NCBI GenBank assembly: GCA_000193795.2
Contig: AEPI01000028.1
Span: forward strand, 1 to 64,000
DNA length: 64,000 nt
Reading direction: 5' to 3'
Source: Neisseria lactamica NS19
GTDB taxonomy: Bacteria; Pseudomonadota; Gammaproteobacteria; Burkholderiales; Neisseriaceae
Below are positions 47,186 through 60,246 of the stretch, in pieces; within the stretch, counting starts at the first letter, position 1, and the number at the start of each line of letters is the position of its first letter. A program made the position numbers and the translations under genes. The notes under the pieces were generated by a model. That model was not told the origin of the DNA and searched no databases. It saw nothing but the letters and a program-made list of their open reading frames with translations.

Positions 47186-48091
47186 TTAGGCGGCATTTGC
47201 CTTCATTAAGGGAAAGCCCAGTTTTTCGCGGCTTTCGACATATTTTTGCGCCACGGCGCGGCTCAACGCGCGGATGCGCCCGATGTAGGTGGCGCGTTCG
47301 GTTACGGAAATCGCGCCGCGTGCATCTAAAAGGTTGAACGTATGCCCCGCTTTGAGGACGAGCTCGTAGGCAGGCAGGGCAAGGCTGACGTTTTCTTCGG
47401 CAAGCAGGCGTTTGGCTTGTGCTTCGTAGTCGTTGAACTGGCGCAGCAGCCAGTCGGCATCGCTGTATTCGAAGTTGTAGGTGGATTGCTCGACTTCGTT
47501 TTGGTGGTACACGTCGCCGTAGCTTACGGTGTTGCCGTCCGGCGTTTTTGCCCAAACGAGGTCATAGACGTTTTCCACGCCTTGCAGGTACATCGCCAAA
47601 CGTTCGATGCCGTAGGTGATTTCACCGAGTACGGGCGTGCAGTCGATGCCGCCGACTTGTTGGAAGTAGGTAAACTGGGTTACTTCCATGCCGTTGAGCC
47701 AGACTTCCCAGCCCAAGCCCCACGCGCCGAGGGTGGGGTTTTCCCAGTCGTCTTCGACGAAGCGGATGTCGTGGACTTTGGGATCGATGCCCAATTCGCG
47801 CAGGGAGTCGAGATAAAGGTCTTGGATATTGGCGGGAGCGGGTTTGAGGGCGACTTGGAATTGATAATAGTGTTGCAGGCGGTTGGGGTTGTCGCCGTAG
47901 CGGCCGTCTTTGGGGCGGCGGCTGGGTTGGACGTAGGCGGCAAACCAAGGCTCGGGACCGAGTGCGCGCAGGCAGGTAGCGGGATGGGACGTGCCGGCGC
48001 CGACTTCCATATCGAAAGGTTGGATGACGGTGCAGCCTTTGTCTGCCCAAAAGGTTTGCAGTTTGAAGATAATTTGTTGGAAGGTGAGCAT
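47186..48091 (-). CDS. glyQ: Glycyl-tRNA synthetase alpha subunit
   Basis: The 301-residue class II subunit begins [20 protein letters not shown], has the motif 2 and 3 regions ([33 protein letters not shown]) and [20 protein letters not shown] near the end. It forms the alpha2beta2 enzyme with GlyS and charges tRNA-Gly. Confidence 0.97.
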   Translation of the reverse strand: MLTFQQIIFKLQTFWADKGCTVIQPFDMEVGAGTSHPATCLRALGPEPWFAAYVQPSRRPKDGRYGDNPNRLQHYYQFQVALKPAPANIQDLYLDSLRELGIDPKVHDIRFVEDDWENPTLGAWGLGWEVWLNGMEVTQFTYFQQVGGIDCTPVLGEITYGIERLAMYLQGVENVYDLVWAKTPDGNTVSYGDVYHQNEVEQSTYNFEYSDADWLLRQFNDYEAQAKRLLAEENVSLALPAYELVLKAGHTFNLLDARGAISVTERATYIGRIRALSRAVAQKYVESREKLGFPLMKANAA

Positions 48092-48220
48092 GGCTTTTTG
48101 TTCGATAAAATAAAGGTTTTATTTTACTGTTTCCACTGCTGCTTGAATAGGTTTATCTCAAAGGCGGGCTGATTTGAAACCAGTGGATGGATAATATTTT
48201 TTAATTTAAATCCGGAAAAT

Positions 48221-48249
48221 AAAAAGCACGGTCAAACGACCGTGCTTTT
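48221..48249 (-). terminator. Terminator of the atp operon
   Basis: AAAAGCACGGTC and GACCGTGCTTTT form a 12-bp stem with a 4-base loop, 17 bp after the atpC stop. Downstream on the minus strand are T residues. Confidence 0.9.
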
Positions 48250-48265
48250 CCAAACCACATAAGTT

Positions 48266-48688
48266 TTATTTTTTGTGCGAACGGATATAGTCCAAAGTCT
48301 TGAGCTGTGCGATTGCGGCAGCCAATGCCTTGTGCGCCTCCGCCAAATCCTTGTTGTCTTTGGCTTGAGAAATGCCGGCTTCGGCAGCTTTTTTCGCCTC
48401 TTCGGCACGCGCCCGATCCATTTCCGCACTACGGACGGCAACGTCCGCCAAAACGGTAACTTTATCAGGCTGAACCTCCAAAACACCGCCGGAAACGGCA
48501 ACCAAAACCTCTTTATCCTCACCTGGGACGGTCAAACGCAAAGCTCCCGGCCGCACCAAACTCATAATCGGCTCGTGTCGCGGGTAAATACCGAGTTCAC
48601 CCTGTACAGTCGGAACAACAATAAATGTTGCCTCGCCTGAATAGATGTTTTGCTCGCTACTGACCACTTCAACTTGCATGACGCTCAT
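48266..48688 (-). CDS. atpC: ATP synthase F1 epsilon subunit
   Basis: The 140-residue protein has MQVEVVSSEQNIYSGEATFI and VPTVQGELGIYPRHEPIMSL of the beta-sandwich domain, then a helical C terminus. It regulates and joins the central stalk. Last gene of the operon. Confidence 0.96.
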   Translation of the reverse strand: MSVMQVEVVSSEQNIYSGEATFIVVPTVQGELGIYPRHEPIMSLVRPGALRLTVPGEDKEVLVAVSGGVLEVQPDKVTVLADVAVRSAEMDRARAEEAKKAAEAGISQAKDNKDLAEAHKALAAAIAQLKTLDYIRSHKK

Positions 48689-48698
48689 GCCGACCTCC

Positions 48699-50105
<1,407 letters not shown>

Positions 50106-50134
50106 CTAATTTCCTGTGCAGGCTTCAGACGGCA

Positions 50135-51010
50135 TCAAACTGCCGCCGCACCTGCTACAATTTCTGACAATTCCGTGGTAATCGCGGCTTGGCGCGATTT
50201 GTTGTACACCAGGCGCAATTCTTTAATGGCATTGCCTGCGTTGTCGGTTGCGGCTTTCATCGCTACCATACGCGCGGCTTGTTCGGATGCCATATTGTCG
50301 CTCAATGCCTGATAAACCACAGACTCCAAATAGCGGCGAACCAAATATTCCAATACGGCGACAGGACTCGGCTCGTAGAGGTATTCCCAAGTAAATGAAG
50401 AACGGCCTGCTTCGTCGTCAATAACGTTTTCGCCGATGGGCAGCAAAACCTCCATACGCGGCTCTTGGCGCATCGTATTGATGAAACGCGAATAAACCAT
50501 ATGGATACGGTCCAATTCATGTTTCTCATAACGCCGGAAGATTTCGGTCAAAGGGCCGAGCAACGCTTCCATTTTCGGGGTATCGCCCAAATTGGCCGCA
50601 CTGGCAATGACGTTCAAACCGATGCTTTGGCAAGCGGCCAAACCTTTACTGCCCAAGCACACGACTTCGACTTCGATGCCTTGTTCCTGATACTCTTGAA
50701 CTTGCGCCAAAAATTTTTTCAGTACGTTAGCGTTCAAGCCGCCGCACAAACCTTTGTCCGAAGTAATCAAGATGAAACCGGCACGGCGCACTTCGCGGTG
50801 CGGCTCCAACAATTTGATACCATGATCGGCATTAGTCTGTGCAAGATGGCTCATCACTGTACGCACTTTTTCGGCGTACGGACGCGCTAAGCGCATCCGG
50901 TCTTGAGTCTTCCGCATTTTAGAGGTCGACACCATTTGCATCGCTTTAGTAATCTTTTGGGTATTTTGAACACTACGGATTTTGGTGAGAATCTCTTTTC
51001 CGACTGCCAT
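50135..51010 (-). CDS. atpG: ATP synthase F1 gamma subunit
   Basis: The 291-residue rotor subunit begins MAVGKEILTKIRSVQNTQKI, with the conserved KITKAMQMVSTSKMRK and a C terminus LVYNKSRQAAITTELSEIVA. It is the rotating central stalk. Confidence 0.97.
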   Translation of the reverse strand: MAVGKEILTKIRSVQNTQKITKAMQMVSTSKMRKTQDRMRLARPYAEKVRTVMSHLAQTNADHGIKLLEPHREVRRAGFILITSDKGLCGGLNANVLKKFLAQVQEYQEQGIEVEVVCLGSKGLAACQSIGLNVIASAANLGDTPKMEALLGPLTEIFRRYEKHELDRIHMVYSRFINTMRQEPRMEVLLPIGENVIDDEAGRSSFTWEYLYEPSPVAVLEYLVRRYLESVVYQALSDNMASEQAARMVAMKAATDNAGNAIKELRLVYNKSRQAAITTELSEIVAGAAAV

Positions 51011-51034
51011 TTCAGACTCCTTTCATCTCAATAC

Positions 51035-52582
51035 TTATGCTTGGTAAGCGTAAGAAGATTTGAAAGATTTCATGGCTTCGGTCAATGCTTTTTCGCTTTC
51101 GTCAGACATTGCGCCTGATGCATTAATCGCTTCCAGAACCTCAGGATGTTGCGTACGTACGAAACTCAAGAATTCTGCTTCGAAAGCCAAGGCTTTGGAT
51201 ACCGGAACATCTGCGTAAGAACCGTTGTTGATCGCCCACAAAGTCAATGCCATTTCGGCAGTGTTCAATGTGCTGAATTGTTTTTGTTTCATCAATTCAG
51301 TAACCACTTCACCGTGTTGCAGCTGTTTGCGTGTTGCTTCGTCCAAATCGGAAGCAAATTGCGAGAACGCTGCCAATTCACGGTACTGTGCCAACGCCAA
51401 ACGGATACCGCCACCCAGTTTTTTGATGACTTTGGTTTGTGCTGCACCACCTACGCGCGATACGGAAATACCGGCATTGATTGCAGGACGGATACCGGCG
51501 TTGAACAAGTCGGTCTCCAAGAAGATTTGGCCGTCTGTAATCGAGATTACGTTGGTTGGTACGAATGCTGATACGTCACCGGCTTGGGTTTCAATAATTG
51601 GCAACGCAGTCAGAGAACCGGTTTTGCCTTTTACTTCGCCATTGGTCAGTTTTTCAACTTCATTTTCGCTGACGCGGGCTGCACGTTCCAACAAACGGGA
51701 GTGCAGATAGAATACGTCGCCGGGATAGGCTTCACGGCCGGGCGGACGGCGCAGCAGCAGGGAAATTTGACGGTATGCGACGGCTTGTTTGGACAAGTCA
51801 TCATATACAATCAACGCATCTTCGCCGCGATCGCGGAAGAATTCGCCCATCGTGCAGCCGGAATAAGGGGCGATGTATTGCAGTGCAGCGGCTTCAGAAG
51901 CAGTTGCAGCAACCACGATGGTATGCTCCATCGCGCCATGCTCTTCCAATTTGCGTACTACGTTGGCAATAGAAGATGCTTTTTGACCGATAGCCACATA
52001 AATACAGATTACGCCTGTACCTTTTTGGTTAACGATGGCATCCAGTGCTACGGCAGTTTTACCGGTTTGACGGTCACCAATGATCAACTCACGTTGGCCA
52101 CGACCAACCGGAACCATAGAGTCAATGGCTTTCAGGCCGGTTTGCATTGGTTGGTCAACCGATTTACGCGCAATCACACCTGGTGCAATTTTTTCGATTG
52201 GAGCAGTCAATGTTGTGTTGATTGGACCTTTACCATCGATAGGACGACCCAATGCATCAACCACGCGACCAACCAGTTCGCGACCGATCGGCACTTCCAA
52301 AATACGGCCGGTACAGGTAACCGTATCGCCTTCTTTAATGTGTTCGTACTCACCCAACACTACGGCGCCGACGGAGTCACGCTCCAAGTTCATGGCCAGA
52401 CCGAAAGTGTTACCGGGGAATTCGAGCATCTCACCTTGCATCGCATCTGACAAACCATGAATACGAACAATGCCGTCAGTTACCGAAATTACCGTACCAC
52501 GTGTACGCACTTCTGCATTGACGGACAGATTTTCGATTTTGGCTTTAATCAAATCGCTGATTTCAGCAGGATTAAGCTGCAT
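51035..52582 (-). CDS. atpA: ATP synthase F1 alpha subunit
   Basis: The 515-residue protein has the P-loop [11 protein letters not shown] near 170 and [19 protein letters not shown]. It begins [20 protein letters not shown]. Alpha subunits alternate with beta in the F1 hexamer. Confidence 0.98.
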   Translation of the reverse strand: MQLNPAEISDLIKAKIENLSVNAEVRTRGTVISVTDGIVRIHGLSDAMQGEMLEFPGNTFGLAMNLERDSVGAVVLGEYEHIKEGDTVTCTGRILEVPIGRELVGRVVDALGRPIDGKGPINTTLTAPIEKIAPGVIARKSVDQPMQTGLKAIDSMVPVGRGQRELIIGDRQTGKTAVALDAIVNQKGTGVICIYVAIGQKASSIANVVRKLEEHGAMEHTIVVAATASEAAALQYIAPYSGCTMGEFFRDRGEDALIVYDDLSKQAVAYRQISLLLRRPPGREAYPGDVFYLHSRLLERAARVSENEVEKLTNGEVKGKTGSLTALPIIETQAGDVSAFVPTNVISITDGQIFLETDLFNAGIRPAINAGISVSRVGGAAQTKVIKKLGGGIRLALAQYRELAAFSQFASDLDEATRKQLQHGEVVTELMKQKQFSTLNTAEMALTLWAINNGSYADVPVSKALAFEAEFLSFVRTQHPEVLEAINASGAMSDESEKALTEAMKSFKSSYAYQA

Positions 52583-52592
52583 GAAAACTCTC

Positions 52593-53126
52593 CTAATTCG
52601 TCATAGTCGCATACAAGGCATTCAGTTTGCCTTGTACGGACAAGTCCAAGACCTGATCACCCACTTCTACTTTGATGCCTCCGATTAATTCGGGGGCAAC
52701 TTTGGCTACCACATCCAATTTGCTGTTGAAGCGTTTTGTCAGGATATCGGTAACATCGGCCAGCTGCTGGGAACTGAGTTCATACGCACTGTAAATTACT
52801 GCCGATTTCGTATTATTGTGTGTCAAGGTCAAATCTTGATATTGGGCATAAATTTCCGGCAATGCCGGCAAACGTTTTTGCTCGGCCAAAACGGTAATGA
52901 AATTTGCCAATTCGGCATTTTCGATACCGGCAAGGCTTTTGAGCATTTCCGCTTTTTCGGAAGCCCCCGTTACCGGTTGTTCGATAAGTGCGGTAACTTT
53001 CTCATCCCGAACAACCGCAGCGAGTTCTTTCAGCCCGCCCAACCAAGACTCGATTTGGTTTTTTTCCTGAGCCAGACCAAACAATGCTTTCGCATAAGGT
53101 CTGGCAATCGTTGCGAACTCCGCCAT
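52593..53126 (-). CDS. atpH: ATP synthase F1 delta subunit
   Basis: The 177-residue protein begins [20 protein letters not shown] and ends [18 protein letters not shown], the usual AtpH ends. It forms the top of the peripheral stalk. Its ATG is 4 bases after the atpF stop. Confidence 0.96.
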   Translation of the reverse strand: MAEFATIARPYAKALFGLAQEKNQIESWLGGLKELAAVVRDEKVTALIEQPVTGASEKAEMLKSLAGIENAELANFITVLAEQKRLPALPEIYAQYQDLTLTHNNTKSAVIYSAYELSSQQLADVTDILTKRFNSKLDVVAKVAPELIGGIKVEVGDQVLDLSVQGKLNALYATMTN

Positions 53127-53130
53127 AAGG

Positions 53131-53601
53131 TTACAGCTCCTGTTTTAAGGTACTGAGCAAATCTGCATGCTTGGAGGCATCGACTTCTTTACGCAGGATA
53201 GACTCCGCACCTTTGACAGCCAATGAAGCGACCTGCTCGCGCAATACTTCGCGCGCACGGTTAACTTCTTGCTCCACATCGGCTTTTGCCTGGGCTGCAA
53301 TGCGCGCCGCTTCTTGAGAAGCTTGCTCTTTGGCTTCTTCTACAATTTTTGCAGCACGTTTTTCGGCGTTGGCAACCATTTCGGTTACTTGGTTACGCCC
53401 TTCGGCCATAAGTTCTGCAACTTTTTTCTCTGCCTGCTCAAAATCGCTCTTACCGCGCTCGGCAGCAGCCAAGCCCTCGGCGATTTTTGCGGCACGCTCA
53501 TCCAATGCTTTGGCAATCGGAGACCATACGAATTTCATCGTAAACCAAACCAAGCCAAAGAAAACTAGGATTTGCGCAAATAAGGTTGCATTAATATTCA
53601 C
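53131..53601 (-). CDS. atpF: ATP synthase Fo b subunit
   Basis: The 156-residue protein has an N-terminal membrane helix ([20 protein letters not shown]) and a long charged coiled-coil ([20 protein letters not shown] and onwards). It is the peripheral stalk. Confidence 0.97.
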   Translation of the reverse strand: MNINATLFAQILVFFGLVWFTMKFVWSPIAKALDERAAKIAEGLAAAERGKSDFEQAEKKVAELMAEGRNQVTEMVANAEKRAAKIVEEAKEQASQEAARIAAQAKADVEQEVNRAREVLREQVASLAVKGAESILRKEVDASKHADLLSTLKQEL

Positions 53602-53674
53602 GTTACTTAACCTTCGTATCCGGATTAATCAAACAGGCCGTAAGCCTGTATCTGAACGGATCGCTCCGTTTTGA

Positions 53675-53947
<273 letters not shown>

Positions 53948-53973
53948 CTACAAAAACAAACTACCTGGGAAAA

Positions 53974-55183
<1,210 letters not shown>

Positions 55184-55417
55184 AAAGGGAATGTTTCCGC
55201 CCCGGATTTGGGGCGCGGCTAATATAATTTAGAAGCCTTATTACGTCAAGCGATAGTTAATCTTTGTGAAACAACGTATCCCGATCCGCCGCACCTGCCG
55301 CCCGGTTAACGGCGTAACGGTGCTATTCTAACACACATTACATATAATTACAGATTATTGGAACGTTTGCCCGCAGTTTCTTTACGTTTTATGTTTCAGA
55401 CGGCATATCGCGCGAAA

Positions 55418-56278
55418 TTAAGGCCGGTAATCTATTCCCAACTGCTCCAGCAGATGGCCGAACGTTTCGGGCGTGTCGAAATGCAGGATGATTTTGCCTT
55501 TTTTATGGTTGGCGGTTTTGATTTCGGCGTTGACACCTAGTTTTTCAGTCAGCAAATCGTTCAGGCGGCCGATGTCGGCGGCGGCAGGCTTTTTGGGCTC
55601 GGGGCGTTTGTTTTGAAGGGCGGCTTGGCTGCGGCGTTCGACTTCGCGCACCGACCAGCCGTTTTTAACGGCCTTTTGCGCCAACTCGAGCTGTTCGACG
55701 ACGGGCAGGGTCAGCAATGCGCGGGCGTGCCCCATTTCGAGGCGGCGTTGGTAAAGCATTTCCTGCACGGGTTCGGGCAGGCTTAAAAGGCGCAGGCTGT
55801 TGGAAATCGCGCTTCGGCTTTTGCCGACGGCGCGGGCGATGGTTTCGTGGGTCAGTCCGAACTCGTCGGCAAGGCGTTTCAAGCCTTGTGCTTCTTCGAT
55901 GGGGTTGAGGTTTTCGCGCTGGAGGTTTTCGATCAAACCCATTGCCAATGCGGTTTCGTCGCTGATGGTTTTGATAACGGCGGGGATTTCGGCCAGGCCG
56001 GCAATCTGTGCGGCGCGCCAACGCCGCTCCCCTGCAATCAGTTCGTATCGGGACAAACCGTGTTCGCGCACGATGACGGGCTGTATCACGCCTTGTGCTT
56101 TAATCGAATCTGCCAGCTCCTGCAAGGCTTCGTCATCGATTTGAACACGCGCCTGATAGCGGCCGGGCCGGATATCTTTCACGGCAACCGCAGTCAGCCG
56201 GTCGCCGCTGCTGTTGTCCGCGCCGTTGGCGAGCAGCGAATCCAATCCGCGCCCCAATCCGCCTTTTACTTTTGCCAT
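55418..56278 (-). CDS. parB: Chromosome partitioning protein ParB
   Basis: The 286-residue protein has [13 protein letters not shown] at the N terminus, the CTP-binding motif GERRWRA near 83-89, [20 protein letters not shown] and the [22 protein letters not shown]. ParB loads at parS sites and slides as a clamp. No parA gene adjoins it, and I did not see a perfect parS palindrome in the window. Confidence 0.93.
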   Translation of the reverse strand: MAKVKGGLGRGLDSLLANGADNSSGDRLTAVAVKDIRPGRYQARVQIDDEALQELADSIKAQGVIQPVIVREHGLSRYELIAGERRWRAAQIAGLAEIPAVIKTISDETALAMGLIENLQRENLNPIEEAQGLKRLADEFGLTHETIARAVGKSRSAISNSLRLLSLPEPVQEMLYQRRLEMGHARALLTLPVVEQLELAQKAVKNGWSVREVERRSQAALQNKRPEPKKPAAADIGRLNDLLTEKLGVNAEIKTANHKKGKIILHFDTPETFGHLLEQLGIDYRP

Positions 56279-56432
56279 ACCGCCCTCCCGTGCCTATTCA
56301 GATAGGATGTTAAATCGGGTATTTTATCGGATATTGGGTGTTGCCGACAATTTGTATCCGTGTTTATCGGATTTCTGTTTTTTCACTATAATAGCCGGTT
56401 TGCCGTTGCAGGCGGTTTTATGGGAAAGGCGG

Positions 56433-57005
56433 ATGATGGTACGGCGTTTGATTGTCGGCATCAGCGGGGCGAGCGGTTTCGCTTATGGTGTCAAGGCGTT
56501 GCGGCTTTTGCGCGCGCAGGGGGTAGAAACGCACCTTGTGGTGTCGAAAGGCGCGGAGATGGCGCGGACTTCGGAAACGGATTATACGAAAGACGAAGTA
56601 TATGCCCTCGCCGACTTCGTGCATCCAGTCGGCAATATCGGGGCGTGCATTGCCAGCGGTACGTTTAAAACGGACGGGATGCTGGTCGCACCCTGTTCGA
56701 TGCGGACGCTTGCCTCGGTCGCACACGGCTTCGGCGACAATCTCTTGACGCGTGCGGCGGATGTGGTTTTGAAAGAAAGGCGGCGGCTGGTGCTGATGGT
56801 GCGCGAAACGCCGTTGAACCTTGCCCACTTGGACAATATGAGGCGGGTGGCGGAAATGGGCGGCATCGTGTTTCCGCCCGTGCCGGCGATGTACCGCAAG
56901 CCGCAGACGGCGGACGACGTGGTGGCGCACAGTGTTGCACACGCGCTGTCGCTGTTCGGAATCAATACGCCGGATTTTGCGGAATGGCAGGGTACGGCGG
57001 ATTGA
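56433..57005 (+). CDS. ubiX: Flavin prenyltransferase UbiX
   Basis: The 190-residue protein has [19 protein letters not shown], the [21 protein letters not shown] core and [14 protein letters not shown]. UbiX makes the prenylated FMN cofactor of UbiD in ubiquinone synthesis. The start at 56433 has GGGAAAGG just before it. An upstream open frame into parB is a chance extension. Confidence 0.95.
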   Translation: MMVRRLIVGISGASGFAYGVKALRLLRAQGVETHLVVSKGAEMARTSETDYTKDEVYALADFVHPVGNIGACIASGTFKTDGMLVAPCSMRTLASVAHGFGDNLLTRAADVVLKERRRLVLMVRETPLNLAHLDNMRRVAEMGGIVFPPVPAMYRKPQTADDVVAHSVAHALSLFGINTPDFAEWQGTAD

Positions 57006-57017
57006 ACAGACGGGCGG

Positions 57018-57053
57018 ATGCCGTCTGAACCGCATTCCGTGTTCAGACGGCAT
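57018..57053 (+). terminator. Inverted uptake-sequence terminator after ubiX
   Basis: ATGCCGTCTGAAC and GTTCAGACGGCAT form a 13-bp stem 13 bp after the stop codon. Between it and the Correia element at 57185 lies a degenerate dRS3-like scrap (CGGGAATGACG) and no gene. Confidence 0.8.
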
Positions 57054-57184
57054 CTGCCCGTCCTTGTTTGCGCGTCAATCCGGATCTGTCGGTTTCGGTC
57101 TGATTGGAAATGGCGGCAAACCCAAGCTTCCGGATTTCTGCCTTTTCGGGAATGACGAAAGTGTGCTTGCAGCCTGGCCGGATA

Positions 57185-57291
57185 TATAGTGGATTAACAA
57201 AAATCAGGACAAGGCGACGAAGCCGCAGACAGTACAGAGATAGTACGACAAGGCGAGGCAACGCCATACCGGTTTTTGTTAATCCACTATA
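57185..57291. repeat. Correia repeat enclosed element 3 (107 bp)
   Basis: TATAGTGGATTAACAAAAAT and its inverse enclose the CREE core. The inner TIR differs from elements 1 and 2 (ACAAAAA in place of AATTTAA), so it is a second subtype. It lies between ubiX and metQ. Confidence 0.95.
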
Positions 57292-57324
57292 AAATCCTCT
57301 TCTGCAAAATGCCCGCCGTATTCA

Positions 57325-57360
57325 AAAAAATGCCGTCTGAACTGTTCAGACGGCATTTTT
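57325..57360 (-). terminator. Inverted uptake-sequence terminator after metQ
   Basis: AAAAATGCCGTCTGAAC and GTTCAGACGGCATTTTT form a long stem with T runs on both strands, 18 bp past the metQ stop. Confidence 0.85.
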
Positions 57361-57377
57361 CACGCACCGTTGCCGAT

Positions 57378-58244
57378 TTATTTGGCGGCACCCTCATTCC
57401 AGGCGGCGGGGTATTTGTAGCCCTCGAAGCGTTTGTGCGCGTAGGCTTTGAACGCGTCGGAGTTGTAGGCCTCGGTTACGTCTTTCAACCATTGGCTGTC
57501 TTTGTCGGCAGTTTTGACGGCAGACCAGTTGACATAGGCAAAGCTCGGCTCTTGGAACAGGGCTTCGGTCAGCTTCATACCGCTGCTTATGGCGTAGTTG
57601 CCGTTGACGACGGCAAAATCCACGTCGGCGCGGCTGCGCGGCAGTTGTGCGGCTTCAAGCTCGACGATTTTGATGTTTTTCAGGTTTTCGGCAATATCCG
57701 CTTTGGATGCGGTCAGCGGATTGATGCCGTCTTTAAGTTTGATCCAACCCAGTTCGTTGAGCATGACTAAAGCGCGGGCGAAATTGGACGGGTCGTTGGG
57801 CGCGGATACGGTGCTGCCGTCTTTGACTTCTTCCAGCGATTTCAGCTTGCCCGGATACAGTCCCAAAGGCGCGGTCGGCACTTGGAAGGCTTCGGTGATG
57901 TCCAGGTTGTGTTCTTTTTTGAAATCGTCAAGATAGGGTTTGTGTTGGAAGACGTTGATGTCCAACTCGCCTTCCGCCAATGCCAGATTCGGGCGCACAT
58001 AGTCGGTAAATTCGACCAGTTTGACGGTGTATCCTTTTTTCTCCAGCTCAGGTTGGATGTGTTCTTTGACCATATCGCCGAAGTCGCCGACCGTCGTACC
58101 GAAGACGATTTCTTTTTTCTCCGCGCCGTTATCGGCGGAAGGGGCGGCGGCAGAGGCTGCGGGCGCGCTGTCCTGTTGACCGCCGCAGGCGGCGAGGATG
58201 AGCGCGAGTGCGGCGGCGGAAAGGGTTTTGAAGAAGGGTTTCAT
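57378..58244 (-). CDS. metQ: Methionine-binding lipoprotein MetQ
   Basis: The 288-residue protein has a lipoprotein signal ending LILAAC (Cys20), a Ser/Ala linker, and the NlpA/MetQ fold with VFGTTVGDFGDMVKEHIQPE and DINVFQHKPYLDDFK. It is the protein known in meningococci as GNA1946 and delivers methionine to MetNI. It is the last gene of metN-metI-metQ. Confidence 0.96.
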   Translation of the reverse strand: MKPFFKTLSAAALALILAACGGQQDSAPAASAAAPSADNGAEKKEIVFGTTVGDFGDMVKEHIQPELEKKGYTVKLVEFTDYVRPNLALAEGELDINVFQHKPYLDDFKKEHNLDITEAFQVPTAPLGLYPGKLKSLEEVKDGSTVSAPNDPSNFARALVMLNELGWIKLKDGINPLTASKADIAENLKNIKIVELEAAQLPRSRADVDFAVVNGNYAISSGMKLTEALFQEPSFAYVNWSAVKTADKDSQWLKDVTEAYNSDAFKAYAHKRFEGYKYPAAWNEGAAK

Positions 58245-58444
58245 ATTTTCTCCTGATGTTGTGGTGGTTTCAAATAAAAATGACGGGCAGGGAGTCCTGC
58301 CGTCCGGATTTAGCGTTCAGACGGCATTTGCCGCGAACAGGGGGATTTTATAGCATTTTTAACGGTGCGGCGGATATTTCACCCTACCGTATCGTTCTCA
58401 AGCCTGAAAACCGGCTTCATCCGGGCTTCAGACGGCATTCGGGT

Positions 58445-59131
58445 TTAACGTTTGTCCAATTTCCGCGCCAACGCGTTGCCGGTGCTTTGAATCAGGATGA
58501 CCAGCAGCACGAGGAGGGCGACGATGAAGACGATGACTTCGGTTTGGTAGCGGTAGTAGCCGTAGCGGATGGCGAGGTCGCCCAAGCCGCCGCCGCCTAT
58601 CATTCCTGCCGCCGCGCTGTATGACAAAAGTCCGATGGCAAGCACGGTGATGCTGGAAACCATACCCGCGCGCGCTTCATTTAAGAGGACTTTGCGGACG
58701 ATGGCAACCGGCGGCGCACCCATCGCGGCGGCGGCTTCAATCACGCCTTTGGGGACTTCGCGCAGGTTTTGTTCCACCAAACGGGCAAAATAAAACAATC
58801 CCGACACGCTCAACACCAGCGAGGCGGCAACCGGGCCGATAGTGCTGCCGACGATGACGCGTGTGGCGGGTATCATCGCAATCATCAGGATGACGAAGGG
58901 GAAGGCGCGCATGAGGTTGACTAAGTTGTCGAGCAGGAAATTTACCGGCTTGTTGTAATGCAGCTGGCGGCTGGAAGTTACGAAGAGCAACACGCCCAAC
59001 AGCGTGCCGAAAATGACGGCAAACGTGGTGGACAGCCCGACCATCACAAAGGTTTCGCCCAAGGCGCGGACGATTTCGCCTTTCATACCGATGATGTTGG
59101 AAACGGCTTGTTGGAATGTTAAGTCTGCCAT
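58445..59131 (-). CDS. metI: Methionine ABC transporter permease MetI
   Basis: The 228-residue membrane protein has five helices and the EAA-loop IEAAAAMGAPPVAIVRKVLL. It begins MADLTFQQAVSNIIGMKGEI. This start, one base after the metN stop, was chosen over an upstream in-frame ATG within metN. A 200-bp gap with an uptake sequence parts it from metQ. Confidence 0.95.
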   Translation of the reverse strand: MADLTFQQAVSNIIGMKGEIVRALGETFVMVGLSTTFAVIFGTLLGVLLFVTSSRQLHYNKPVNFLLDNLVNLMRAFPFVILMIAMIPATRVIVGSTIGPVAASLVLSVSGLFYFARLVEQNLREVPKGVIEAAAAMGAPPVAIVRKVLLNEARAGMVSSITVLAIGLLSYSAAAGMIGGGGLGDLAIRYGYYRYQTEVIVFIVALLVLLVILIQSTGNALARKLDKR

Positions 59132-59132
59132 T

Positions 59133-59870
59133 TCAGTCCTCTCTGATGAGTTCGCGCCCGATGTCGGATCGGGCGTGGATTTGGTTGCCGCGTACTTCGA
59201 CGATTTCAACGACTTTGCCTTTATCCAACAGGGCGGCGCGGTCGCACAGACGGCAGATGACGCTCATTTCGTGGGTTACGATGACGATGGTAACGTTGAA
59301 GCGTTTGTTGATGTCTTCCAAACATTCCAAGACGCTGCGCGTGGTGGCGGGGTCGAGGGCGGAAGTCGGTTCGTCGGCGAGGATGACTTGGGGTTTGGGC
59401 GCGAGCGCGCGGGCGATACCGACGCGCTGTTTCTGACCGCCGGAAAGCTGGGCGGGATAGTGGTCGGCGCGTTCGGTCAAACCGACGATTTCAAGGCATT
59501 CTTTGACGCGTTCTTTGGTTTTTTCAGACGGCCATCTGGCAATTTCCAAAGGAAAGGCAACATTGTCGGCAACGGTGCGGTTGCTCAAAAGATTGAACTG
59601 CTGAAATACCATGCCGATATTTTGCCGCGCCTGACGCAATGCGGCGGCATCAAGCGCGGTCAGCTCTTGTCCGCACACATTGACCTTGCCGCTGTCGGGA
59701 CGTTCTAACAGGTTAATCAGGCGCAGCAGGGTGGATTTGCCCGCACCTGAATAGCCCATCAGACCGAAGATTTCGCCGTCGCGGATTTCGAGGTTGGTCG
59801 GCTCGACGGCGGCAAAACGGGTCTTGTCGCGCGTTTGGTAATGCTTGGAAACCTTGTCCAAAATAATCAT
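59133..59870 (-). CDS. metN: Methionine ABC transporter ATP-binding protein MetN (short)
   Basis: The 245-residue ATPase has GYSGAGKST (Walker A, about 40), LSGGQKQRVGIARAL (signature) and VILADEPTSALD (Walker B). The E. coli form is about 343 residues with a C-terminal methionine-sensing NIL domain. That domain is absent here, so feedback inhibition by methionine would be lacking. GGGAAAG precedes the ATG at 59870. Confidence 0.94.
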   Translation of the reverse strand: MIILDKVSKHYQTRDKTRFAAVEPTNLEIRDGEIFGLMGYSGAGKSTLLRLINLLERPDSGKVNVCGQELTALDAAALRQARQNIGMVFQQFNLLSNRTVADNVAFPLEIARWPSEKTKERVKECLEIVGLTERADHYPAQLSGGQKQRVGIARALAPKPQVILADEPTSALDPATTRSVLECLEDINKRFNVTIVIVTHEMSVICRLCDRAALLDKGKVVEIVEVRGNQIHARSDIGRELIRED

Positions 59871-60246
59871 TGTCTTTCCCATACAACAAAGCCCGATGTC
59901 GGACACAACGGGCGCGGAAGATAAAGCTGAAATTGTCGGAACGCTTTAGCTGTTATGCCCGCAAGCTGTGTCAAATCGGCAGGTTAATTTTCGTAGGATA
60001 TTATCGGGAAAGCCTTTTTTTGTCAATAAGGCAGGAAGCGGGCAACCATTTCGGACAATGCCGTCTGAAACGGGCAAAGGCAGCGGTTCGCACTCAAACG
60101 GCAAATGATTGAAAAATATAAATTATGTCGGAAACATTCCAAAGGCGGTGCAGTTTCGGCATATAATTCGGGTAAACGCCTGTTCAGACGGCATTTTGTC
60201 TTTTCCAACCCTGACCATTCAGGGTTCCGATTCTTAAGGAAATCCG

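Noticed and set aside
48092..48265. A possible gene between glyQ and the atp terminator
   Set aside because: No frame of useful length or start signal; it is the promoter side of glyQ and a terminator.
59871..60246. Possible SAM or methionine riboswitch before metN
   Set aside because: I could not find a conserved riboswitch core; only uptake sequences and weak stems are visible.
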